From NCBI RefSeq assembly GCF_963678635.1, contig NC_087068.1:45057013-45121012 (forward strand): 64,000 bases of DNA, given 5' to 3'. This stretch comes from Symsagittifera roscoffensis (Eukaryota > Xenacoelomorpha > Acoela > Convolutidae). The notes beneath the pieces were generated by a model that saw nothing but the letters and a program-made list of their open reading frames with translations, made no database searches and was not told the origin of the DNA. Each line of letters starts with the position of its first letter. Positions within the stretch are counted from its first letter, which is position 1. The translations under genes and the position numbers were made by a program. Positions 31,227 through 42,820 of this stretch are shown here, in pieces.

Positions 31227-33166
31227 TAATTGTATTTTAGTTACGAGAAGGAGCGGATTTCTTAGAAATCACCCCTCTTAAGAAATTGTTTTATGTGGAG
31301 CGCCAAAAAAGAGCGTTTCAACATTCAACACTCCCTTAGATCAATTTTATTTTTAAAGAAACAGGAAAACACCGTCTATTTACCTGCTAAAAATCCAGAT
31401 CTAATTGACGGCAGAGCCGTAATAAAACCAATTTTTTTGAACACAAATATTCAAAAATGCACAAGGCAGAATTTGCAAAAAACTTTCAGAACAAACATTT
31501 GGGAAATCGTGGGGCTTTTTGATCAGAGACAGAAAACTTTTGTAAGTTACTTGAGTTGACGTTGGAAGGAAAACCGAAGTTCCACCATTTTTTTGACAAT
31601 CCACCTCTTGCAAAATTTGTAAAATCGTACCTGCATGCGATCTAATCATGATACTATGAGTAGCATTCTCAGTAGAGGTCCCCTTTGTAATAAGGGCTAC
31701 TGCTGAGTTCAATAGCTTGCGGCATAAAACACCCATTAGTTGAACTTGATGCTTAGAACACTCATCCTCAAAAATATTTTTCAGATTGAGCTTTGCAGAC
31801 ATATTGGAGGTTATTAAATGTTTTTAATTGTATGATTTATTGACTTTTATAGAGCTAACAAAATGGAATTTATTTGTAGAATTTTTAGTTTTAACTTAGT
31901 ATTTTAAAATTTTTGCCACGATTAATTGTTGTGATAAGCTTGAATCAATTCTAAGATTCGTATTGAAATCATAATCAACGTTTATTTCGAGCGCAAAATT
32001 ATCGTTTCAAAAAGCTCAGATGCAAGAAAAAACTGCACGTATTAAATTGAAGGCTTGATTGTTCCGACTGCCTTGTAATATTGATGAACTTTTTTTGATT
32101 CCAACAAAAACTAACAATGAAAAAAAAAGAAAAAAAATATTTTCATTTTCTTCATCTATCCCCACTCCTTATGCAATGCAAATAGCGATATGTTTTGCTT
32201 CGGGGATTGCAACAATTAGAGCTAATTGCTACCCTCACTTCAATTTGAAGCGATACATTTTACCTCTTATGATTTAAAATTACGCAATATAAAGCGCAAT
32301 ATTTGCGTAAAATTGGCCATATTTGAGTTTTTCAAAACGTCGTAATTTTGCATAAAAATGGTCGCATTTGAAGTACTTTTTTTCCGAATTTTGTTACAAA
32401 AGTAACGGAATATTTGTGCTCTGGGTTTTGTTTCAGACAAAATTTGATTTTTTAACTAGCCATTTTTGATGCATTTCTTATATCATTCAAAAGATATTGT
32501 ATTCCTGAGCTTAAATTTTGAAAAAATATTTTACCTGTGATCATTTTTAATTTTTAACTTTTGATGGTTTAAAGATTACCATTCCGGCCAATTTGGGACA
32601 TTTAACGCGCAATATAATTATCACAATTATTGCATAAGCGGAGATTTAAACCGTCTTAGTAAAAGTTCCAAATTGGTAGAAGAAAGCTTATTTGCCATAA
32701 TTGTTGTTCCAATAAAACGTAATACGTTAGAGTCTGGTGGCATCCGACAAATTTTTTTTCTGTTTGATAATTGCAGTTTTGTTTTCAAAACACACAGAAC
32801 CAAAAAAAATAAGGTCAAGAGATATGAACTGTTGCAAACTTTAAGGCTATTCTTTTTTTGAAATTGGGAAAAATATAGAACTTCTTTCTAAAAAAACTAT
32901 CTTTTGGCTGATTTTGAACATCCTTTCTAATAGAAAATTTGGCCGCAAGCACCATTTTGTCAAAACCAATTAAACATATTTTCGATTTTTATCATTGGGA
33001 TTTTGAACTTTTGTTAATTTTCGATTTTACACGAACAAACATTGGTTTGATTATGAATTTATAACTTTTTATAATTTAAATTGCATAACTAATAGTCTAC
33101 TTCAGTTTCTATATTTTTCTCGAACTCTCGTTTTGTTAAAATTATCGAGGGTATGCGTTTTATTTG
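31227..33166. other. Unit 1 between the two MITEs
   Basis: It holds a minus-strand ORF (31401-31802), AT-rich filler and the first R1 repeat unit from about 32380. No known gene was recognised. The short plus ORFs at 31293-31559 and 32059-32277 are unsupported. Confidence 0.4.
31401..31802 (-). CDS. Possible minus-strand ORF, 133 codons, unknown
   Basis: ATG is at 31802-31800 and the stop at 31403-31401, with a stop seven codons upstream of the ATG. The first two thirds look protein-like (MSAKLNLKNIFEDECSKHQ, LMGVLCRKLLNSAVALITKG). The C-terminal third is rich in F, C, L and I and may be intron or chance. A possible donor (catgcag then gtacga) lies in the middle. It is not recognised as any family, and an identical copy is present in unit 2. 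It is the longest unexplained ORF outside the genes and elements. Confidence 0.3.
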   Translation of the reverse strand: MSAKLNLKNIFEDECSKHQVQLMGVLCRKLLNSAVALITKGTSTENATHSIMIRSHAGTILQILQEVDCQKNGGTSVFLPTSTQVTYKSFLSLIKKPHDFPNVCSESFLQILPCAFLNICVQKNWFYYGSAVN

Positions 33167-34820
33167 GGCTCTTTTCCAGTTCCCCCCTTTCAGAATACCG
33201 ATTTTTTTGTTCGTTTTACGTGTTATTACAGCTAAACGCGTGATGTTACGCTGTAAAGTATGAAGAACAAATCTGTTCAGAATTGTCGATTTGTTCACCA
33301 CGCCAAATTTCATTGCGTTATGACAATGATAAATAGATTTTTCGAAAGTGAATTTGAAGGGGGGGACTGGAAAAGAGCCTTTAATTGTTTTATTTATGAC
33401 TGGTTTTGAAAATTGAACTTCAATCAAATAAATCATCAAAAAACAGAGAATTGAAACTCAAAGTAACTATACGGCAAAATTTTTGGGTTCACTGGATACT
33501 GTTTTATGTTGAAACGTGCGTAAAACAGTAACATAAATAAAATTTCTAACAAAAAGAAGAGAAAAAGAAAAAACTAGGGCTAAACCCTCAATTAAAATTT
33601 GTTAAAGTCAAATAATTTTAGGGCGAAAACTTCTGACATTGCTGCTACAACTTTACACAGTCTTTGAACCATCGTTCCAATTTTCGCAACGAATGTAACA
33701 GAATATTTGTGCTCAGGTTGGGGTTTTTTCTTCAGACAAATTTCGACTTTTAAACTAGCCGTTTTCACGGAATTGTTTTACATCATTCAAAAGGTATTGT
33801 TGTCTTGAGCTTAAATTTGAAAAGATATGGGGGTTTAAATATAGCCAATTTGGCCAATTGGGACGGTTAACGCGCAATGTAATTCGCACTATTAACGCGT
33901 AAGCGGAGATTTAATCCGTCTTAGTAACAGTTCCAAATTGGTTGAAAGAAGCTTATTTGCCATAATTGTTGCTCCAAATTTCAACGAAAGTGCGGAATAT
34001 CTATGCTTGATGTGGTTTCCTTATACAGTCAATATTTGACTTGTTTTTTCAGCGTTTTAGACAGATCTTTTTTATAGCATCTGAAAGATTTTGTGATCCT
34101 AAGCTCAAATTTAAAAAATTATTTAACCTATGATCATTTTTTGTAAAATTACGGGGGCTTGAAAATTGCTAATTTGCCAAACTGAGATAATTAAAATGAT
34201 ATAAATTGCATACTTATAACACGCGTAAGAAGCAAATCAATGCGTTCCAAACTGAATTGAGGTCAATTTTTTATTATTATCATCAGAAAACGAGACGCTA
34301 AACACACTCTCAGTATTTTTATTGGCGTGGGGAGATAAAATGAAAAAAAAGTGGAAAAAAAACGTTTTTTTTTTAAATTATTTTGTCACTTATTTATCAA
34401 AAAAAAGATTTTCTATTAGCTTTAAGTGCAATTGAAGTATTCAGGGCTTTACCTTGATATACGAGACGAGCAGCCTTGTTGTTCCGAATTTTGAAGAAAA
34501 CGAAGTATTTAAGCTCGGTGTGGTTTTTTTATTCAGTCAACTTTCGCCGATCGAAATAAGAGTTTTCAACAAAAAAACTTAATACCACATTGAATATAAT
34601 AACATTTTAAAATCAAAAAGATATCATGACCTTGATTAATTTTTGTAAAGATCTTGGGGTTTGAAAACTTCCAAATTGGCCATGTTCTGGACTAAATTTT
34701 TTGCGCTCTGAAGAATTTATTCATATTGCTGAGAGAGTAACGCGAATTATTTATGCGTGGCGAATTATCCCGCACAACAAAACCGTTCCAAATTGAATTG
34801 AGGTTAGCTAATTGGATCGG
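32380..34820. repeat. R1 repeat cluster, about four diverged 300-bp units
   Basis: Units start near 32390, 33680, 33975 and 34480. Each begins with a gttcc-aattttgaa phrase, then gaatatttgtgctc, ttcagacaa-tttcgac, catcattcaaaagatatt and ctgagcttaaatttgaaaa. Later phrases are gccaatttgg, acgcgcaatataatt, cgtaagcggagatttaa and gttccaaattgg. The second MITE sits between units one and two. Confidence 0.7.
33167..33379 (-). mobile_element. hAT-like MITE, copy 2 in unit 1 (inverted)
   Basis: A 213-bp element whose reverse complement aligns along its whole length with the element at 30998-31218. Ends are the same ggctcttttccagt / actggaaaagagcc inverted repeats. The target duplication is 8 bp with one mismatch: tttatttg (33159-33166) and tttaattg (33380-33387). 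A minus-strand ORF of 116 codons (33089-33439) merely reads through it. Confidence 0.85.
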
Positions 34821-37470
34821 TCGTAATTTTTTTATACGACTCAACATTTCACACTTAGATATTGTCCAAAATTTACAGGTTTTTCAATTTTTTATTTCCC
34901 AAAAACTATTCGTTATGAATTAAGGGACAGTCAGAAAATTCACGTCTTTGCCCTGATATGAGATTAGTCTTGTTGATTACTAGGAGCGAATCAATCTTTT
35001 TGTGCACAATATCGCGTTCGAAATAATAGAGGTCAATTCAATTAAATTGTCATGCATTTTTAATATGGTGGGGGATGATTTTCACAAAAAATCTCATACT
35101 TAAAATATATATATATATATATATATTCATTTTATTTTATTAGATGTTTTTACTGCTTCATAGACCTTAAAAAGCAGTCAGAACGTTCAGGATTTTGCAC
35201 TGATACGAGCAGTTTTATTTGTTTTTTTTTGGCTCAAGACATCAATAGCTCTCACATTATATCTAAACCGTCCAAAATAGCTCGTTAAAAATTTGAGTTT
35301 GTCTGGAGAAAAAAACAAACACAAACACAAAAAAATCCGTTACTTTTTTCCTAATTCGCATCAAAAAATTTTTTGCCAGGTCATCAGATAAAAACGTATA
35401 AAAATCTGATGAAAGTTTTGTAGGAAATACATGATTGTTTGTTAATTTAGAGGTTTGTAGCGTAATTAGGCAAAAACACAACAAAGTGATTAGAAAGTGA
35501 AATTTTTGAGACAGGTGAAGCGGTGAAATAACGTTGATTTTTTTAGGTAACTTTTAAAGGATATTGGTAATGGTTTGTTCCGCACCTCAACACAAGAGGT
35601 AAAAGTTTTTAGTACAAGGGAAAAGTTTTTAGTACAAGGGAGTGAAATTTTGAGAAAAAAATAGGTTTAGTTTTGACTTTTTCTGATAATCATCATAAGC
35701 TGAATCCCATTAACTGATCAAGACTTGGGAGTTAGCTTTGCTGAAAAAGTCTGAAGAGTTGGACTTCAGAATTGATTCAATTATCCACTAAAACCCAGCT
35801 TTGAATTTATCCGTGGAATGAAAAATTTATCCGTGGGATATATTTAATCTGAATTTTATGTGCTTCTTGGACAATTAATCATCAGCAAAATTTTCCATTT
35901 GGTGGTTTTTATTGGGTTGTTCAATTTTTGCCCTAATTAGAGGATTTTTGATTTGAATCACGGATATAAGACAGTGTTAGACATATTAGAAACGAGAAAC
36001 TTTTAGATAATGTTCAAAATCTATTTCAATTAATACAATTAAGTAGTGTTTTTGAAAGAACGTGATGCAACCGAATGTTTTTTTTCTAGGCAGTATAAAA
36101 AGTATTAACAACATTGAAATCCAAAAAAAAGCTTATATTTTATGTTTTTGTGACCTATTTTTGATACAAATGTGACCTCTTTATGACCTATTTTTGATTT
36201 TGGATGTAATTTGCTTAAACCAGATAAGTCTAAGAAAAATATTACATACGCAAGAGTATGGTCTAGGCAAGCTAGGCAATTTTGAACAAAACAATTTTTT
36301 ACAAGGGAACCCATTGTTTGATGGATTTAAACAATGGCGAGGAGTCCAATGGTTCTTCATTTCAATGAATGTTTTGAACATTGAATTTGGACCCCGTTTG
36401 CAATTATGCGGAGCATAGTTTTTTTGTGTGCCTCGTATAAAATAAAGAATCAAAAATTGTGCTTCTACCAACAAAAAATTATACTAGTCAAAAGAGTCAG
36501 GCCTAATTTAAGTTTACACAATATTTTAAGAAAAACGGAGTGAAATCACTTTTAATATCTTTTTGTCAAAGAGGGGATATAATTGAAGATAAATTCAAAA
36601 TGCAAAAAACGTGCGATTAAACCCCTCTGATTGCTCAAACAATTGAAATAAACCTTTAATTTTTTTCAAAATAAAGTTCTTTGAAAACAACAATGAAAAG
36701 GTTTGAAAGCTCTATATCAAAGTACTTGACTTTAGCTTCTGGAATATCTGTTTTTATATAGTGCATAACAGAGTTTTTATGTAATTCATAACACATCAAA
36801 AAACAAAAATTTATTTCCCCTTCTTTTTCAGAATAAAATATTCGATTCAGGGAAAACTTCAAAAAAATTCTAGCAAATAAATATAAACCTAGTTGGTTTT
36901 TTGTTTTAGGAGGATTTAGTCTTACGGGAAATTAATTCACGAGGGACTATATCCGGTGGGGTTTTCTCCAGTGGGATTTTATCTGGTTAATATTTGGGAG
37001 AGGGGGGGGAGTTTCTCCTGGGGGCATTTAATCAACGAGCGGTTAATTGAGAATACACTCAATTGACATTACAACAAAACTGCTACTAGCATCAGGGTGA
37101 AGCACTTTACAAAAGTTGGAAATCAATTTTTACTTCAGATTTATTTTTGTGAAACCATCCACCCACAAGCAATCTAAAGTAAAAAAAAACAGCATTTAAA
37201 AACATTCAGCATATAAAAAATATTAAGTGGATCAAATAGCAGAGCTTAATCAAATTTGAAACGAATTCAATGATGCATTAAACCTGCTCTTATGCGCTAA
37301 TAGCACAAAAGATATCGCTAGTTAATTATACCAAATTGTCAACAAAGGCAATATTAAGAACCCCATAACTGTACCAACAATCATCACAGGTGAACATTTT
37401 TAAAAAAATTTTGAGCTCAAAGGAGCAATATGTATTTTTTGGTGAAATAGAAAAAATTGTTAAAAAATGC
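34821..37470. other. Rest of unit 1: repeat tails, TA run, AT-rich filler
   Basis: It contains two R1 tails (about 34930-34990 and 35157-35220), a TA dinucleotide run near 35107-35126 and a 19-bp direct repeat, gtttttagtacaagggaaaa-like, near 35600-35640. From about 36450, sequence shared with the older array at 45250-46700 begins. ORFs at 36181-36474 (minus) and 36194-36418 (plus) overlap each other and neither is supported. Confidence 0.45.
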
Positions 37471-38896
37471 TCGCGTCTTGGACCAGGGTACTGGTTCTAG
37501 GCTTGAGTCCAAATATTATGAGACAATTCTTGTACCAAGTTTTTTGCGTTAGAAATGACGAGTTCAACATAGCCGAATACGCAATAGTTTATATGCAACC
37601 TGGCTACATAACAGAAACCAATATTGAGAATCAACTATGGCGAGATCCTGAATTACATGTCGCGCACGTGCAAAATTTCTGCTTGAAAAAAGTGTTCAGA
37701 CACGTTTTGATTTTCAAACACGAGAATTTATTCGAAGGGCAGCTCAAAAAATATGAAAAGATTAGAAGCGACTTTAAAGCGGAATGCAATCAAAGTGTTT
37801 TCAACAGTTGTTCAATACCCGATTCGGCTTCATATTTACAGTATGTCGCGGCAACATACGACGGAACAGAGCTCCTGTTGAAAGTAGGGTGGCCTAACTA
37901 AACTGAAATAGCCCTGTGGGTCCGAATATTGAAGAAAAGATGGAATGTTTGTGCTCCTTGTGGTTTTTTCTTCAGACAAGTTTCGAAGTTTTGAATATTT
38001 ATTTTTCAACGGAGTTGTTTAAAACACCACAAAAGTATTGATGCCCTGAGCTCAAAATTCAAAATATAATTCACCTTTAATTGGCGGTATTAAAATTGGG
38101 TTGCACCTTGTAAAATTTGGCCGTTTTCAAAAACTTCACAAAAAAAATTATATATACTTTTTTTTTCATTTTCAGTCGTTTTTCGACACAAACTGCTGCC
38201 AATTTGACAGTTTTTTATGACTGTTGAGCATGCCTAAGTTCTAGGCTTTAATTCATATCTTTTTATTGCACCACACAAAAAGCGAACCTAAATTGAAAGA
38301 AAATAATTTATGTAGTCTTTGTATAAAAAATAGGAATTTTCTGTGCTTCTTGCATAGCAACCGGCTATCCTGTTATTACTTTGAATTGAATTGTTCTTAA
38401 TTGGCCACTCTATTTGCAGTCAATCAACCAAACTTTATCCGAGTATCGAGATAACGAAGAAATACGTGGAAACACTTTGTATGCATTCGTGAATGACAAA
38501 ACTTTTTACAGCGAAAACTTCGCAGCGGACCCTCGGGTCATTTTCAACAGTGCCGGTGAACGACTAAGCCGAATGAACCTATACCGCATGGAAGATGTTT
38601 CAACGGGAACATTTTCAGTTCACGTTACTTTTAACCTGGACGGAACAAACGTGACCACGGGTCCCGGGGTTCCTTGGATCGGCTACGCAGTTCCAAATAG
38701 CCCACCTGACGTGATTCGAGCCAGTCAATCAGTCAGCAAAGCGCTTCCAAATTATGCGGCGATTTTCTTTGTTATGTGTTTGGTGGTTCTAGTCAGCGTA
38801 ATTTTGGTGTTGTCGTTCCTCCTGTACCGAAAGTTCAAAGGAAGAGGCGTTCTGAGATTCTCAGAGCTCAGAGAGTCTTTAGCCACGGCAAATTAA
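37467..38896 (+). pseudogene. 5'-truncated tandem copy of the receptor gene
   Basis: Second copy of the receptor 3' part: exon remnant 37467-37883, identical intron, and exon 2 at 38420-38896. It lacks the signal peptide and the first 261 codons. The duplication junction happens to supply an in-frame ATG (37467) directly before the ASWTRVLVLG segment. Across the copied coding sequence I see one difference, a synonymous serine change in exon 2. Without promoter and signal peptide it is probably non-functional, unless spliced to upstream exons of the intact copy. Confidence 0.8.
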
Positions 38897-39003
38897 AATG
38901 CGCATCCAGAAACGACCCAGAGAAAATATTGAAGACGGTTTCGATATTCACAAAAACATGACAATATTAATCACCCATTAGTAGTTTAGCCATAATAAGT
39001 TAG

Positions 39004-39218
39004 GGCTCTTTTCCAGTCCCCCCCCCCTTTCAAATTTAATTTTGAAAAGCTTATTTAACCTTGTCATAATGCAATGAAATTTGGCGTGGTGAACGAATCG
39101 ACAACTGTGAACAGATTTATTCTTCATATTTTACAGCGTAACATCACGCATTTAGCCGTAATAACACGTAAATCAAACATAAAACTCGGTATTTTGAAAG
39201 GGGGACTGGAAAAGAGCC
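39004..39218 (+). mobile_element. hAT-like MITE, copy 1 in unit 2
   Basis: Duplicate of 30998-31218 with the same taagttag flanks. It is 6 bp shorter because its C run is shorter. Its presence at the same site shows the MITE was there before the 8-kb duplication. Confidence 0.85.
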
Positions 39219-39400
39219 TAAGTTAGTAATTGTATTTTAGTTACGAGAAGGAGCGGATTTCTTAGAAATCACCCCTCTTAAGAAATTGTTTTATGTGGAG
39301 CGCCAAAAAAGAGCGTTTCAACATTCAACACTCCCTTAGATCAATTTTATTTTTAAAGAAACAGGAAAACACCGTCTATTTACCTGCTAAAAATCCAGAT

Positions 39401-39802
39401 CTAATTGACGGCAGAGCCGTAATAAAACCAATTTTTTTGAACACAAATATTCAAAAATGCACAAGGCAGAATTTGCAAAAAACTTTCAGAACAAACATTT
39501 GGGAAATCGTGGGGCTTTTTGATCAGAGACAGAAAACTTTTGTAAGTTACTTGAGTTGACGTTGGAAGGAAAACCGAAGTTCCACCATTTTTTTGACAAT
39601 CCACCTCTTGCAAAATTTGTAAAATCGTACCTGCATGCGATCTAATCATGATACTATGAGTAGCATTCTCAGTAGAGGTCCCCTTTGTAATAAGGGCTAC
39701 TGCTGAGTTCAATAGCTTGCGGCATAAAACACCCATTAGTTGAACTTGATGCTTAGAACACTCATCCTCAAAAATATTTTTCAGATTGAGCTTTGCAGAC
39801 AT
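39401..39802 (-). CDS. Possible minus-strand ORF, 133 codons, second copy
   Basis: Encodes the same predicted product as 31401-31802, with no amino-acid difference. Given the youth of the duplication, this identity does not by itself indicate selection. Confidence 0.28.
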   Translation of the reverse strand: MSAKLNLKNIFEDECSKHQVQLMGVLCRKLLNSAVALITKGTSTENATHSIMIRSHAGTILQILQEVDCQKNGGTSVFLPTSTQVTYKSFLSLIKKPHDFPNVCSESFLQILPCAFLNICVQKNWFYYGSAVN

Positions 39803-40379
39803 ATTGGAGGTTATTAAATGTTTTTAATTGTATGATTTATTGACTTTTATAGAGCTAACAAAATGGAATTTATTTGTAGAATTTTTAGTTTTAACTTAGT
39901 ATTTTAAAATTTTTGCCACGATTAATTGTTGTGATAAGCTTGAATCAATTCTAAGATTCGTATTGAAATCATAATCAACGTTTATTTCGAGCGCAAAATT
40001 ATCGTTTCAAAAAGCTCAGATGCAAGAAAAAACTGCACGTATTAAATTGAAGGCTTGATTGTTCCGACTGCCTTGTAATATTGATGAACTTTTTTTGATT
40101 CCAACAAAAACTAACAATGAAAAAAAAAAGAAAAAAAATATTTTCATTTTCTTCATCTATCCCCACTCCTTATGCAATGCAAATAGCGATATGTTTTGCT
40201 TCGGGGATTGCAACAATTAGAGCTAATTGCTACCCTCACTTCAATTTGAAGCGATACATTTTACCTCTTATGATTTAAAATTACGCAATATAAAGCGCAA
40301 TATTTGCGTAAAATTGGCCATATTTGAGTTTTTCAAAACGTCGTAATTTTGCATAAAAATGGTCGCATTTGAAGTACTT

Positions 40380-42820
40380 TTTTTCCGAATTTTGTTAAAA
40401 AAGTAACGGAATATTTGTGCTCTGGGTTTTGTTTCAGACAAAATTTGATTTTTTAACTAGCCATTTTTGATGCATTTCTTATATCATTCAAAAGATATTG
40501 TATTCCTGAGCTTAAATTTTGAAAAAATATTTTACCTGTGATCATTTTTAATTTTTAACTTTTGATGGTTTAAAGATTACCATTTCGGCCAATTTGGGAC
40601 ATTTAACGCGCAATATAATTATCACAATTATTGCATAAGCGGAGATTTAAACCGTCTTAGTAAAAGTTCCAAATTGGTAGAAGAAAGCTTATTTGCCATA
40701 ATTGTTGTTCCAATAAAACGTAATACGTTAGAGTCTGGTGGCATCCGACAAATTTTTTTTCTGTTTGATAATTGCAGTTTTGTTTTCAAAACACACAGAA
40801 CCAAAAAAAATAAGGTCAAGAGATATGAACTGTTGCAAACTTTAAGGCTATTCTTTTTTTGAAATTGGGAAAAATATAGAACTTCTTTCTAAAAAAACTA
40901 TCTTTTGGCTGATTTTGAACATCCTTTCTAATAGAAAATTTGATCGCAAGCACCATTTTGTCAAAACCAATTAAACATATTTTCGATTTTTATCATTGGG
41001 ATTTTGAACTTTTGTTAATTTTCGATTTTACACGAACAAACATTGGTTTGATTATGAATTTATAACTTTTTATAATTTAAATTGCATAACTAATAGTCTA
41101 CTTCAGTTTCTATATTTTTCTCGAACTCTCGTTTTGTTAAAATTATCGAGGGTATGCGTTTTATTTGGGCTCTTTTCCAGTTCCCCCCTTTCAGAATACC
41201 GATTTTTTTGTTCGTTTTACGTGTTATTACAGCTAAACGCGTGATGTTACGCTGTAAAGTATGAAGAACAAATCTGTTCAGAATTGTCGATTTGTTCACC
41301 ACGCCAAATTTCATTGCGTTATGACAATGATAAATAGATTTTTCGAAAGTGAATTTGAAGGGGGGGACTGGAAAAGAGCCTTTAATTGTTTTATTTATGA
41401 CTGGTTTTGAAAATTGAACTTCAATCAAATAAATCATCAAAAAACAGAGAATTGAAACTCAAAGTAACTATACGGCAAAATTTTTGGGTTCACTGGATAC
41501 TGTTTTATGTTGAAACGTGCGTAAAACAGTAACATAAATAAAATTTCTAACAAAAAGAAGAGAAAAAGAAAAAACTAGGGCTAAACCCTCAATTAAAATT
41601 TGTTAAAGTCAAATAATTTTAGGGCGAAAACTTCTGACATTGCTGCTACAACTTTACACAGTCTTTGAACCATCGTTCCAATTTTCGCAACGAATGTAAC
41701 AGAATATTTGTGCTCAGGTTGGGGTTTTTTCTTCAGACAAATTTCGACTTTTAAACTAGCCGTTTTCACGGAATTGTTTTACATCATTCAAAAGGTATTG
41801 TTGTCTTGAGCTTAAATTTGAAAAGATATGGGGGTTTAAATATAGCCAATTTGGCCAATTGGGACGGTTAACGCGCAATGTAATTCGCACTATTATTGCG
41901 TAAGCGGAGATTTAATCCGTCTTAGTAACAGTTCCAAATTGGTTGAAAGAAGCTTATTTGCCATAATTGTTGCTCCAAATTTCAACGAAAGTGCGGAATA
42001 TCTATGCTTGATGTGGTTTCCTTATACAGTCAATATTTGACTTGTTTTTTCAGCGTTTTAGACAGATCTTTTTTATAGCATCTGAAAGATTTTGTGATCC
42101 TAAGCTCAAATTTAAAAAATTATTTAACCTATGATCATTTTTTGTAAAATTACGGGGGCTTGAAAATTGCTAATTTGCCAAACTGAGATAATTAAAATGA
42201 TATAAATTGCATACTTATAACACGCGTAAGAAGCAAATCAATGCGTTCCAAACTGAATTGAGGTCAATTTTTTATTATTATCATCAGAAAACGAGACGCT
42301 AAACACACTCTCAGTATTTTTATTGGCGTGGGGAGATAAAATGAAAAAAAAGTGGAAAAAAAACGTTTTTTTTTTTAAATTATTTTGTCACTTATTTATC
42401 AAAAAAAAGATTTTCTATTAGCTTTAAGTGCAATTGAAGTATTCAGGGCTTTACCTTGATATACGAGACGAGCAGCCTTGTTGTTCCGAATTTTGAAGAA
42501 AACGAAGTATTTAAGCTCGGTGTGGTTTTTTTATTCAGTCAACTTTCGCCGATCGAAATAAGAGTTTTCAACAAAAAAACTTAATACCACATTGAATATA
42601 ATAACATCTTAAAATCAAAAAGATATCATGACCTTGATTAATTTTTGTAAAGATCTGGGGGTTTGAAAACTTCCAAATTGGCCATGTTCTGGACTAAATT
42701 TTTTGCGCTCTGAAGAATTTATTCATATTGCTGAGAGAGTAACGCGAATTATTTATGCGTGGCGAATTATCCCGCACAACAAAACCGTTCCAAATTGAAT
42801 TGAGGTTAGCTAATTGGATC
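40380..42820. repeat. R1 repeat cluster, unit 2 copy
   Basis: Duplicate of 32380-34820 with a few substitutions, for example attattgcg for attaacgcg near 41893 and aacatctta for aacatttta near 42604. Confidence 0.7.
41168..41380 (-). mobile_element. hAT-like MITE, copy 2 in unit 2 (inverted)
   Basis: Duplicate of 33167-33379 with the same imperfect 8-bp flanks. Confidence 0.85.

Larger units (their letters stand above)
29465..37470. repeat. 8.0-kb tandem duplication, unit 1
   Basis: The unit starts inside receptor exon 1 (tcgcgtcttgg) and ends at ttaaaaaatgc (37470), where unit 2 begins directly. The units differ by about fifteen visible single-base changes plus length changes in C, G, A and TA runs, so they are above 99 percent identical. 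The unit holds the 3' part of the receptor gene, two MITEs, R1 repeats and several short ORFs. Confidence 0.95.

Noticed and set aside
33089-33439. 116-codon minus-strand ORF
   Set aside because: It reads straight through a MITE with inverted-repeat ends and target duplications. The frame is a by-product of the element, and its copy at 41090-41440 only reflects the 8-kb duplication.
36181-36474. Overlapping plus and minus ORFs of 74 and 97 codons
   Set aside because: Both are open over the same bases, neither shows a family motif, and the copy at 44179-44472 is explained by the recent duplication.
37467-37883. Calling the truncated receptor copy a normal gene start
   Set aside because: The ATG comes from the duplication junction. 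There is no signal peptide, and half the ligand domain is missing.
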